Origin: Chromatiales bacterium | Lineage (GTDB): Bacteria; Pseudomonadota; Gammaproteobacteria; RBG-16-57-12 | Assembly (NCBI GenBank): GCA_026989455.1 | Contig: JALSJH010000010.1 | Coordinates: 1 to 32,207 of the forward strand | Direction of reading: 5' to 3' | Length of the DNA stretch: 32,207 bases | Shown here: one piece after another, positions 1-6,875 of the stretch | How positions within the stretch are numbered: the stretch's first letter is position 1 | Layout of the letters: every line of letters begins with the position of its first letter | Position numbers and translations under genes: made by a program | Notes under the pieces: generated by a model | Told to the model about the DNA's origin: nothing | What the model saw: only the letters and a program-made list of their open reading frames with translations | Databases searched by the model: none

Positions 1-6
1 TAATAT

Positions 7-1269
7 ATGCCAACATTTCATGTGATAGACCCGCTACTTGTTGACCAGGGTGGTCATTATTTGAGCCAGCACGTTGCGCTCTGGAACTTGTGTCAGCCCA
101 GAGGCTACGAGATGGCCAGCTATTGCCATGTCGATTTTGATGTGGCTTTGATGCCCGCTGGGGTGAAGGTGGTTTCGACTTTTGGTCGCGCCGAACTGCC
201 TGTGCTTAATGGGCACTACTGCACGGTGCTGGGTGCCAGTAATATGCAGTGTTACCAGTCGTTGCAGGCGATTGATTCATCACAATTTAAAGATGACGAT
301 ATTGTTTTTCTCACCTCAATGACGGCTGAGCGAGTGGTGGCCTATGGGCAGTGGTTGCGGGAGCTGGTTGGCAAAACAAAATGTCGGTTTGGCCTTTATG
401 CCCATATCAGCTCTGAGGTGGATGATACCCTTGCCCGTGATATTCGCCGCAGCGGCCTGCCGCTGAGTGATGACTCTTTTGCGGCGCTGGATGAGGTGGT
501 GGTGCCTAATGAGGTGAAGCGCTCTATGTACCGTTATCTGTTTGCCAGCATTCCAGATGACCAGCTTGAGCGGTTTCGGGTTTTCTACGAGGAGCCATTT
601 CCCAATCGGAATTTTATCGATTTGGCACAAAAACCGGGGTTGCGCTTTATCTACTTGCACTCGCTCTATCCGGGAGGGGAGTGCGATGACCGAGCACCTT
701 CTAATCAGGTCAATATCGCTTGCTTGGGTTCGGGTGGTCTGGGTGGTGATGGGGTGAGTAAAGGGCAGCATCTACTGGCGGAAATTGTGGGTAGTGTGAG
801 TGAACGGCACCCTGGCATTACCTTTACGCTACAGCTGGGTAACCGCTTTGCCACGGGGAATATGACCGATATTCAGCGTCAGCAACGTACACTGCTGGCA
901 CAATGCCGTAACCTCTCTATTCATGAAGGGCTGTTGAGTTGTGAGGCGTATTGTTCGCTGTTGGTGCACTCTGATTTGATGTTGCTCCCCTATGGGCCGC
1001 GTTATCGCCATATCATGTCGGGCATATTTGATGATGCTCTCTATCTGGGAAAGGTCTGCATTATTCCTCAGCAGAGTAAAATGGCGCTGTGGATGGATCG
1101 GCATAATCTGGATTTTCCGATGTTCTCCGAGTGGGATGCATCATCGATAATCGCTGCAATTGATGATGCGCTGACCCGCTTGCCGTTTTATCAACGGCAG
1201 GCGCAGGCGGCTCAGAAAATTCGTAGAGAGAGCTGGGCCAGAAATAATCCGATTGATGTCTTTTCGTAA
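7..1269 (+). CDS. glycosyltransferase-like protein (GT-B type, putative)
   Basis: A 420-residue cytoplasmic protein without signal peptide or membrane segment. The C-terminal half looks like a GT-B donor-binding domain: VNIACLGSGGLGGDGVSKG near residue 234 starts a Rossmann-like strand-loop, followed by a region on strand residues (ITFTLQLGN) and a late LLPYGPRYRHIMSGIFDDAL segment that resembles the acidic/Gly nucleotide-sugar pocket of GT4-like enzymes. The N-terminal half (VDQGGHYLSQH) also looks like a glycosyltransferase acceptor domain with a glycine-rich start. A sugar transferase role in surface polysaccharide is inferred; donor and acceptor cannot be read. It starts at an ATG six bases into the window, so a longer upstream start cannot be excluded. 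It converges on the VanZ-like gene with only two bases between the stop codons. Confidence 0.6.
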   Translation: MPTFHVIDPLLVDQGGHYLSQHVALWNLCQPRGYEMASYCHVDFDVALMPAGVKVVSTFGRAELPVLNGHYCTVLGASNMQCYQSLQAIDSSQFKDDDIVFLTSMTAERVVAYGQWLRELVGKTKCRFGLYAHISSEVDDTLARDIRRSGLPLSDDSFAALDEVVVPNEVKRSMYRYLFASIPDDQLERFRVFYEEPFPNRNFIDLAQKPGLRFIYLHSLYPGGECDDRAPSNQVNIACLGSGGLGGDGVSKGQHLLAEIVGSVSERHPGITFTLQLGNRFATGNMTDIQRQQRTLLAQCRNLSIHEGLLSCEAYCSLLVHSDLMLLPYGPRYRHIMSGIFDDALYLGKVCIIPQQSKMALWMDRHNLDFPMFSEWDASSIIAAIDDALTRLPFYQRQAQAAQKIRRESWARNNPIDVFS

Positions 1270-1271
1270 CC

Positions 1272-2231
1272 CTATTGTAACGATTCAACGTATTCATCTT
1301 TTGAATTCAACAAAATAAGGTTGTCCAGTCGAATGGTTTTTAAAGGCGAGCCACTCATGAAATAGAAAGTCACCCCTGAAATGCGTGCCATATCCATGGT
1401 GCGTTTAGTGGGTGCCTGTTTGACTTGCTGCAAGCTGACCTGAAATCGATTCCAGCCGGGTTTGAGTTGCATCTTTGTGTTGTATCGGTCGTTGTAGTGA
1501 TTGCCCCTTTTATTGTGTAGCCTGTCGTTGATGCGAAAATAGAGAGGCCATATTTGATCACTGCTATTGTACATTTCAAACTGAAAAAAGGCGTAGCCAC
1601 GCCAGTCACTTACCCTCGGGATGAGAGTTAACCCCGGATATTTTTCCGATGAATCGATATGAGCTAACAGCTGCTTTGATTTGCGCTGGATGATCTCCAA
1701 TGGAGATTTGCTCTCCCACCTTGACTGTTCAAAGGGTGTCTCAAAGTCGGCAATAATGGGGTGTTTATGGTGCGCAATGGCAGTGTCGGCAGCAATCGAT
1801 AGCAGTGGGGTGAGCGACCACAGCAGTAGCAGCGTGAGCAGCGATATCAGCCCTAACTTGATACGGCTACTCAAGAGTAGTCTGAGCTGGAAGATATAGA
1901 GCGCCAGCAGAGAACCTAATAAATTATTGAGTAGATCATCGATAGAAGCTTGTCGGCCTACTGTTAGTTGAACCATTTCAATTACCACACTGAGTAGCAG
2001 CGTGATCAGCAGTGCGGCTGTTAGGCGGGATGTTAATGCTGGAAAATATCGTTGAAGATAGGGTAATAGTGAGGCTGTTAGCAGGAAAAAGTACCCGATA
2101 TGCCCCAGGTTCCAGATCGCCATTTGGTAATCATTAAGCTGGCCGCTGATGTTAGGAGTGAATAGCAGTATGGTTGCGATGAGCAATAAAACCTTTGCCC
2201 AATGATGTTGCACCATTTCATTAGTGATCAT
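1272..2231 (-). CDS. VanZ-like membrane protein with C-terminal carbohydrate-binding-like domain
   Basis: A 319-residue protein. Residues about 10-140 hold four or so hydrophobic segments, including the VanZ-type signature region VIEMVQLTVGRQASIDDLLNN, in which the E-x-x-Q and R-x-x-S-x-x-D-x-x-x-N residues of VanZ-like proteins can be seen. A further hydrophobic segment (ISLLTLLLLWSLTPLLS) leads into a soluble C-terminal part of about 160 residues beginning IIADFETPFEQSRW. Its beta-rich pattern, with WRGYAFFQFEMYN and LDNLILL at the end, resembles a galactose-binding or CBM-like jelly roll facing the periplasm. The function of VanZ-like proteins outside vancomycin resistance clusters is poorly known. 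The glycosyltransferase neighbour makes an envelope role plausible. No convincing Shine-Dalgarno sequence precedes the ATG. Confidence 0.65.
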   Translation of the reverse strand: MITNEMVQHHWAKVLLLIATILLFTPNISGQLNDYQMAIWNLGHIGYFFLLTASLLPYLQRYFPALTSRLTAALLITLLLSVVIEMVQLTVGRQASIDDLLNNLLGSLLALYIFQLRLLLSSRIKLGLISLLTLLLLWSLTPLLSIAADTAIAHHKHPIIADFETPFEQSRWESKSPLEIIQRKSKQLLAHIDSSEKYPGLTLIPRVSDWRGYAFFQFEMYNSSDQIWPLYFRINDRLHNKRGNHYNDRYNTKMQLKPGWNRFQVSLQQVKQAPTKRTMDMARISGVTFYFMSGSPLKTIRLDNLILLNSKDEYVESLQ

Positions 2232-2252
2232 GGCTGTTTTGCTTGGGTTTAA

Positions 2253-2410
2253 CCAATAATCCTAACCCCTCAGATAGATCTGAGTGCGCCTGATCCCCAT
2301 GCTCTCGCGTGGGGATGCATACGGCACTATTATTTTGTATGGCATGGGTTTCCACGAAGAGCCGTGGAAACCAGGAAGTTAGATTGTGCATAATCGATGG
2401 ATTATACGGG
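2253..2410. repeat. degenerate inverted-repeat element with two strong hairpins
   Basis: Between the VanZ-like gene and catalase lies a repeat remnant. Its right end read on the minus strand (2410 down to 2375) matches the left end of the element at 21938 in 32 of 36 positions. A TTAA precedes the left side at 2249-2252, but the left terminus is too eroded to align well. Inside are two perfect or near-perfect hairpins: 2293-2302 with 2307-2316 (one G-T pair, TCTC loop) and 2347-2356 with 2363-2372 (10 bp perfect, 6-base loop). The second could also end transcription of the catalase gene, whose stop codon is two bases beyond the element. Confidence 0.6.
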
Positions 2411-2412
2411 TT

Positions 2413-3885
2413 TTAACTTATAGCAGCCATGGCGTTTTTTACGCGCTCAGCATAATCACTGTCTGCCGCTTTCATTTGATCCAGCATTTGTGCTTGTGCA
2501 TGACCACTGGCATGAATCAGCGCACCCGCAATATTGTTTGCTAGCTGGTTTTTCTGTTCATCGGACATCAAACGATAGAGTGCGCCCGCTTGGGTGAAAT
2601 TGTCATCTTGCTGGGTGTCGTGTGGTTTTACCCACGCTTCATTTTCAAGAGGAAGTGGCGGCTCTGCAACTTCTGGCTGTGGTGCGGGAGCACCCTCGGT
2701 TATCTGGTCATTGGGGTAGAAGTTGACACCACTGCCTTGGTTATTGTCACTGCCAAAGGCGGGTGGCATACCCGCCATTGCGCCATCACGCTGATAGTGG
2801 TGAAAAGGACAGCGAGGCGAGTTGACCGGCAGCTGGTTGGCATTAGCACCGATGCGGTAACGGTGGGCATCTGGGTAGGCCATTAAACGTGCTTGCAGCA
2901 TTTTGTCGGGCGATGCTCCCAAACCGGGTACTAAGTTTCCGGGGCTAAAGGCCGCCTGCTCGGTTTCAGCAAAATAGTTTTCGACATTGCGGTTTAACTC
3001 CATATGGCCAACCTCAATTAGAGGGAAATCAGCATGAGGCCAGATCTTGGTGAGGTCAAAGGGGTTGATCTGGTAGTTGTGAGCTTGAGCTTCGCTCATG
3101 ATCTGTACTTTCACTGCCCAGCTGGGAAAATTGCCTTTGTCGATTGACTCCACCAGATCTTGCTGTGCACCAAAAGATGGCATTTTTGCGGCCTCCTCAT
3201 TGGTGAGGTTTTTAATGCCCTGATTGGTTTTGAAATGCCACTTTACCCAAACACGTTCGCCTTGATCATTCCACATGCTTAATGTGTGTGAGCTAAAGCC
3301 GTGCATGTGGCGATAGGAGTAGGGAATGCCTCTGTCTGACATTAGGATGGTCATTTGATGTAGGGATTGTGGGGTGTTTCCCCAGAACTCAAACATCGCC
3401 CCCGGGTCGGGTAGATTGGTGACGGGGTTTTTCTTTTGAGAGTGAACAAAGTCAGGGAATTTGATCGGGTCGCGGAGAAAGAAAACCGGGGTATTGTTGC
3501 CGACCATGTCCCAGTTTCCCTCTTCGGTATAGAATTTAATGGCAAAACCACGGGGGTCGCGGGCGTAGTCGCTGGAGTCCTGGCCACCGCCCACAGTAGA
3601 AAAACGGATGAAAATGTCGGTTTTTTTTCCTTCATTCTGAAGGAATTTTGCGATGGTGTGTTTTGACATATCCTTATTTAGGGTGAAGGTGCCATAAGCT
3701 CCACAGCCCCGTGCATGAACCACTCGCTCGGGGATGCGCTCTCGATTGAAATGTGCCAATTTTTCAAACATTCGAAAATTATCAAAAGTGAGTGGGCCAT
3801 GCTCACCAGCACTAATGCTTGTTTGGTCATTCGAAATTGGCGCGCCGTTGACACTGGTTAACGGGCACTTAGATGTTTTTTTCAT
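2413..3885 (-). CDS. katA: catalase (clade-type monofunctional haem catalase)
   Basis: A 490-residue small-subunit catalase that breaks hydrogen peroxide into water and oxygen. The distal haem histidine is His57 in RVVHARGCGAYG, the distal asparagine is Asn130 in GNNTPVFFLRD, and the proximal haem-ligand tyrosine is Tyr336 in RLMAYPDAHRYRIG. RFSTVGGG at 93-100 and the FAIKFYTEEGNWD block are standard. Length and ends are complete, with no extra C-terminal flavodoxin-like domain as in large-subunit catalases. No signal peptide is visible, so it should be cytoplasmic. An AGGAG ribosome site lies just upstream of the ATG. It is a monocistronic gene facing a repeat element downstream. An OxyR-type control would be usual, but I see no site I could defend. 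Confidence 0.97.
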   Translation of the reverse strand: MKKTSKCPLTSVNGAPISNDQTSISAGEHGPLTFDNFRMFEKLAHFNRERIPERVVHARGCGAYGTFTLNKDMSKHTIAKFLQNEGKKTDIFIRFSTVGGGQDSSDYARDPRGFAIKFYTEEGNWDMVGNNTPVFFLRDPIKFPDFVHSQKKNPVTNLPDPGAMFEFWGNTPQSLHQMTILMSDRGIPYSYRHMHGFSSHTLSMWNDQGERVWVKWHFKTNQGIKNLTNEEAAKMPSFGAQQDLVESIDKGNFPSWAVKVQIMSEAQAHNYQINPFDLTKIWPHADFPLIEVGHMELNRNVENYFAETEQAAFSPGNLVPGLGASPDKMLQARLMAYPDAHRYRIGANANQLPVNSPRCPFHHYQRDGAMAGMPPAFGSDNNQGSGVNFYPNDQITEGAPAPQPEVAEPPLPLENEAWVKPHDTQQDDNFTQAGALYRLMSDEQKNQLANNIAGALIHASGHAQAQMLDQMKAADSDYAERVKNAMAAIS

Positions 3886-4053
3886 GTAGAGCTCCTGATG
3901 AGGGTGATGTGAGGTGAATGAAAAACTATAGACTTTGGGTGAAGCTTCTTCTACGGCAGATTTTTAGTTAGCATTAGCCGGTAGATAAGTTCATGCTAAG
4001 CTGGCGTTGCTTTTATCTGTTCTGTATTGGCTTAAATTCGGTCTGTTTTTCTA

Positions 4054-4107
4054 GGGAAGCTCTGGTCAAGTCATCAACGTTTTATGCTGACTTGACCAGC
4101 GCTTCCC
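4054..4107. repeat. palindromic repeat, 20-bp stem (family A, short form)
   Basis: The arms GGGAAGCTCTGGTCAAGTCA (4054-4073) and its complement at 4088-4107 pair at 19 of 20 positions around a 14-base loop. The left arm and loop match the left end of the element at 22920. The arms differ from that copy at the same stem positions on both sides (GGTCAAG against GATTAAG), so pairing has been kept. It ends 19 bases before the GTG of the next gene. Confidence 0.8.
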
Positions 4108-4126
4108 TGGCAGACTATGACAATAG

Positions 4127-5074
4127 GTGGCGGCAGTTTCGACTATGAAATTCAAACTGATATACGAAAATCACGGTAATTTTGGCATTCATGTCGGCGA
4201 CTATTTTCTCTACCTGAAGTATGCGCTGGAGTCATTGGGGCATCGTGCTGATATTGAGTATGCGTTCTGCCCGGGAGAGGTGAATGTTGTGCTTGAGTGC
4301 TTTAATGATGCTTTCACGGAAAAAGTAGAGTCAAACTGGACTCCGGGTACGGCAATGATTGTGATCGCCACGGAGTTTTTGACTGGTAATACCTTTAATG
4401 ACATTTATCAGGATGTGGCTGAGAACCAGATGGCATCTGATCATAATCAGCGCCGCGATTTCTGGCGGATGCGCTATACCAATTTTATCCGTTTGATGCC
4501 CCGTTTCTCTGCCATCTGGCATGTCTCGGATGAGCAGCAGCTTGTTTATCAAAAAGCGTTCCCGGATAAAGTAGTCGACTATCTTCCCCACGGTTATTGT
4601 GAGTCGTTTGCGACCGTTAAGCACCTCAGTGATGGGGAGAAGGATATTGATGTGTTGTTTACCGGCGCGATGACCACCTACCGTCGCCAAGTGTTGGATT
4701 CGCTGGAGCAGGGCGGCTTGACGGTGGTATCAACCGTGCAATTCACCGCCCCCTTTCATCGTGAAGATTTAATCGCCCGCAGCAAGTTAACCCTAAATAT
4801 TAAACAGCACCCCGATTGGCAACACGAGTCGGTGACACGCCTCTATTATCACATTTGCAACGACTCGCTGTTAATGACCGACCAGTGTCGTTATACAACC
4901 GATCTTCACCACCATGTTATCGAGCGGGGTGGCGAGTGGCTGGATGCGGTGCAACAGGTGTTATCCCAGGGGGCATTCACCGAGCGGGCAGTGGCTATCC
5001 GGGAGCGTTATGCCGCCGCACGTCCGGTGGCGGCTCTGATGGATCCGCTGTTGCAGCGGGTTGAGTTATTGTGA
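4127..5074 (+). CDS. glycosyltransferase-like protein (CgeB-like GT-B)
   Basis: A 315-residue soluble protein. The C-terminal half carries a pattern typical of CgeB-like glycosyltransferases: YLPHGYCESF, then IDVLFTGAMTTYRRQVLDSL as the start of the second Rossmann domain, then LTLNIKQHPDWQHESVTRLYY, where the donor-site residues usually lie, and a short SLLMTDQC segment. Transfer of a sugar to a glycan or protein is inferred. The GTG at 4127 gives the longest form; ATG 4145 (MKFKLIYENHG) is an alternative with AGGTGG 14 bases ahead, and the choice is open. Its stop overlaps the next ATG as TGATG, which means translational coupling with the NeuB-like gene and a shared pathway. Confidence 0.6.
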   Translation: MAAVSTMKFKLIYENHGNFGIHVGDYFLYLKYALESLGHRADIEYAFCPGEVNVVLECFNDAFTEKVESNWTPGTAMIVIATEFLTGNTFNDIYQDVAENQMASDHNQRRDFWRMRYTNFIRLMPRFSAIWHVSDEQQLVYQKAFPDKVVDYLPHGYCESFATVKHLSDGEKDIDVLFTGAMTTYRRQVLDSLEQGGLTVVSTVQFTAPFHREDLIARSKLTLNIKQHPDWQHESVTRLYYHICNDSLLMTDQCRYTTDLHHHVIERGGEWLDAVQQVLSQGAFTERAVAIRERYAAARPVAALMDPLLQRVELL

Positions 5075-5928
5075 TGCCTTTTTTTATCGCCGAAGTCTCC
5101 AGTAACCACCATGGCGATCTGCAGCGCTGTTTTCAGTTTATCGATAAAGCGGCTGAAATGGGTTGTGATGCGGTCAAGTTCCAACTGTTTAAAATCGATC
5201 AACTCTTTTCTCCTGAGGTGCTTTCGGCCAGTGAGCAACACCGTCAGCGCCGACAGTGGGAGCTGCCGCTATCGTTTCTGCCTGCTCTGGCAGAGCGGTG
5301 CCAGCAACAGCGTATTCAGTTCTCCTGTACCCCTTTCTATCTGCAAGCCGTCGAGCAGCTTCAGCCCTATGTCGACTTTTATAAAATAGCCTCCTATGAA
5401 CTATTGTGGGATGAGCTGCTGCTGGCGTGTGCTGAAACCGGCAAGCCGGTGCTTCTCTCAACCGGCATGGCAACGTTGGATGAGGTGAAACATGCCGTGG
5501 ATCTGTTTGCCAATAAGCGCCAGCAGTTGAGCTTGCTGCACTGTGTTTCGGGTTACCCAGCACCCATTGAACAGTGTAATCTGGCGGCAATTCAGACCCT
5601 GCGTGATGCCTGTGGTTGCCCGGTGGGTTGGTCTGACCACAGCGTCTCGCCTGCGGTGCTACAACGCGCTGTGCACCGCTGGGGAGCGGAAATAGTAGAG
5701 TTCCACCTTGACCTGGATACACAAGGTGATGAGTATGCAGCGGGGCATTGCTGGCTGCCTGAGCAGATTGCGCCGCTCATCCGAGATATTCGCAGTGCTT
5801 TTACGGCAGACGGCTCGGCACGCAAAGAGCCGGCACCTATTGAACAGGCAGATCGTGATTGGCGAGCAGACCCACAAGATGGCTTGCGTCCACTGCGCCA
5901 CATTCGCAAAACCTTTGGAAGGGGGTAG
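5074..5928 (+). CDS. NeuB-family sialic/nonulosonic acid synthase lacking SAF domain
   Basis: A 284-residue protein of the N-acetylneuraminate synthase family, which condenses phosphoenolpyruvate with a hexosamine-type sugar. It keeps the TIM-barrel markers FIAEVSSNHHGD at the N-terminus, VKFQ, YKIASYELLW, STGMATLDEV, LHCVSGYPAP and GWSDHS. The two likely metal-binding histidines are His189 in SDHS and His211 in EFHLDLD. The second motif replaces the common EKHFTLD, and the last 60-70 residues that form the antifreeze-like SAF domain in standard NeuB (about 345 residues) are missing. The protein instead ends in an Arg-rich tail. Because SAF helps form the active site of the dimer, its substrate may differ from sialic acid. 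ATG 5074 overlaps the upstream stop; GTG 5071 is a second possible start. Confidence 0.8.
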   Translation: MPFFIAEVSSNHHGDLQRCFQFIDKAAEMGCDAVKFQLFKIDQLFSPEVLSASEQHRQRRQWELPLSFLPALAERCQQQRIQFSCTPFYLQAVEQLQPYVDFYKIASYELLWDELLLACAETGKPVLLSTGMATLDEVKHAVDLFANKRQQLSLLHCVSGYPAPIEQCNLAAIQTLRDACGCPVGWSDHSVSPAVLQRAVHRWGAEIVEFHLDLDTQGDEYAAGHCWLPEQIAPLIRDIRSAFTADGSARKEPAPIEQADRDWRADPQDGLRPLRHIRKTFGRG

Positions 5929-5930
5929 TT

Positions 5931-6695
5931 GTGTCAGATCTTGATAAAAATAATGAAAGATTGGTGATCGTGACTGGGGGAACTCGGGGTATCGGCTTGG
6001 CAATTGCCCGCCAACTGGCAAAACAGGGTTATGCGCTGGCACTGTGGTTCCATCAACGCAAACCGGCGGAGTCTCTGCTGGCAGAGCTGCTCTCTTGTGG
6101 TGCGGCAGCTCTCTATTGTGATCAGGTGAATGTGAGTGATCGCGCCTCGGTGGTTAAGGCGTTGGCAGCGCTTCAAGCCTCGCCTTACGCTGTTTATGGT
6201 CTAGTGAATAATGCCGGTATCTTGCAACAAAAGCCCTTTGAAAGCCTGACCGATCAAGAGTGGGATCATCTGCTCGATATTAACCTGAAAGGCAGCTTTA
6301 TTTGTGCGCAATTGGTTATGCCACTGATGCGTCATAAGGGTTTAGGGAGTATCGTCAATATCTCCTCCTCGGGTGGGCAGTTAGGGGGAACCTTGGCGGT
6401 TCACTACGCAGTCAGCAAAGCGGGTGTTATTGCGCTGAGCAAATCACTGGCGCGTGTCGGGGCGGATAACCAGATTCGAGTCAACTGTGTGGCACCCGGT
6501 TTAATTGAGACTGAGATGACCCAAGGGGAAATATCATCCTCGGCAGGTGTTGAAAAAGTGAATCAACTCATCCCGCTGCACCGGGTAGGCCAGCCCGATG
6601 AGGTTGCCGATGCGGTAAGTTTTTTGCTCTCGGATAACAGCCGCTATATCACCGGCCAGACCCTTAATGTGAATGGTGGACTCTATATGGGCTAG
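5931..6695 (+). CDS. short-chain dehydrogenase/reductase (FabG-like)
   Basis: A 254-residue classical SDR using NAD(P)H. TGGTRGIG at 15-22 is the cofactor loop, NNAG at 93-96 the structural motif, and the catalytic set is Asn118, Ser145-147, Tyr159 and Lys163 in YAVSK. VNCVAPGLIETEM follows as usual. The GTG start at 5931 is chosen because GGAAGGGGG lies at 5917-5925, two bases after the stop of the NeuB-like gene; a longer frame upstream runs through that gene and should be rejected. It resembles 3-oxoacyl-ACP reductase, but the cassette suggests reduction of a sugar or small carbonyl intermediate in glycan synthesis. The actual substrate is unknown. Confidence 0.85.
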   Translation: MSDLDKNNERLVIVTGGTRGIGLAIARQLAKQGYALALWFHQRKPAESLLAELLSCGAAALYCDQVNVSDRASVVKALAALQASPYAVYGLVNNAGILQQKPFESLTDQEWDHLLDINLKGSFICAQLVMPLMRHKGLGSIVNISSSGGQLGGTLAVHYAVSKAGVIALSKSLARVGADNQIRVNCVAPGLIETEMTQGEISSSAGVEKVNQLIPLHRVGQPDEVADAVSFLLSDNSRYITGQTLNVNGGLYMG

Positions 6696-6721
6696 GAGAC
6701 TTCCATTCTCCGACAGCCACC

Positions 6722-6741
6722 AAGCCGCTCCGGCTATTTTT
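6722..6741 (+). terminator. weak hairpin terminator after the SDR gene
   Basis: AGCCG (6723-6727) and CGGCT (6731-6735) form a five-pair stem with a three-base loop, followed by ATTTTT. The stem is short, so termination would be weak. Confidence 0.4.
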
Positions 6742-6875
6742 GCAAGCAATTATAGTGGTTGCTGGCTCATTCTACTTAATTATGTGTGGTAATCGACATT
6801 TTCTACCCTATGGCCCTCATTGCTTGCGCACAGGGTCCGATAACCTTGTAAGTATCTATATTGGGGCATAGAGCT

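Noticed and set aside
5189-5722. 177-residue minus-strand open frame over the NeuB-like gene
   Set aside because: It is the complement of a well-supported coding gene and has no recognisable family pattern.
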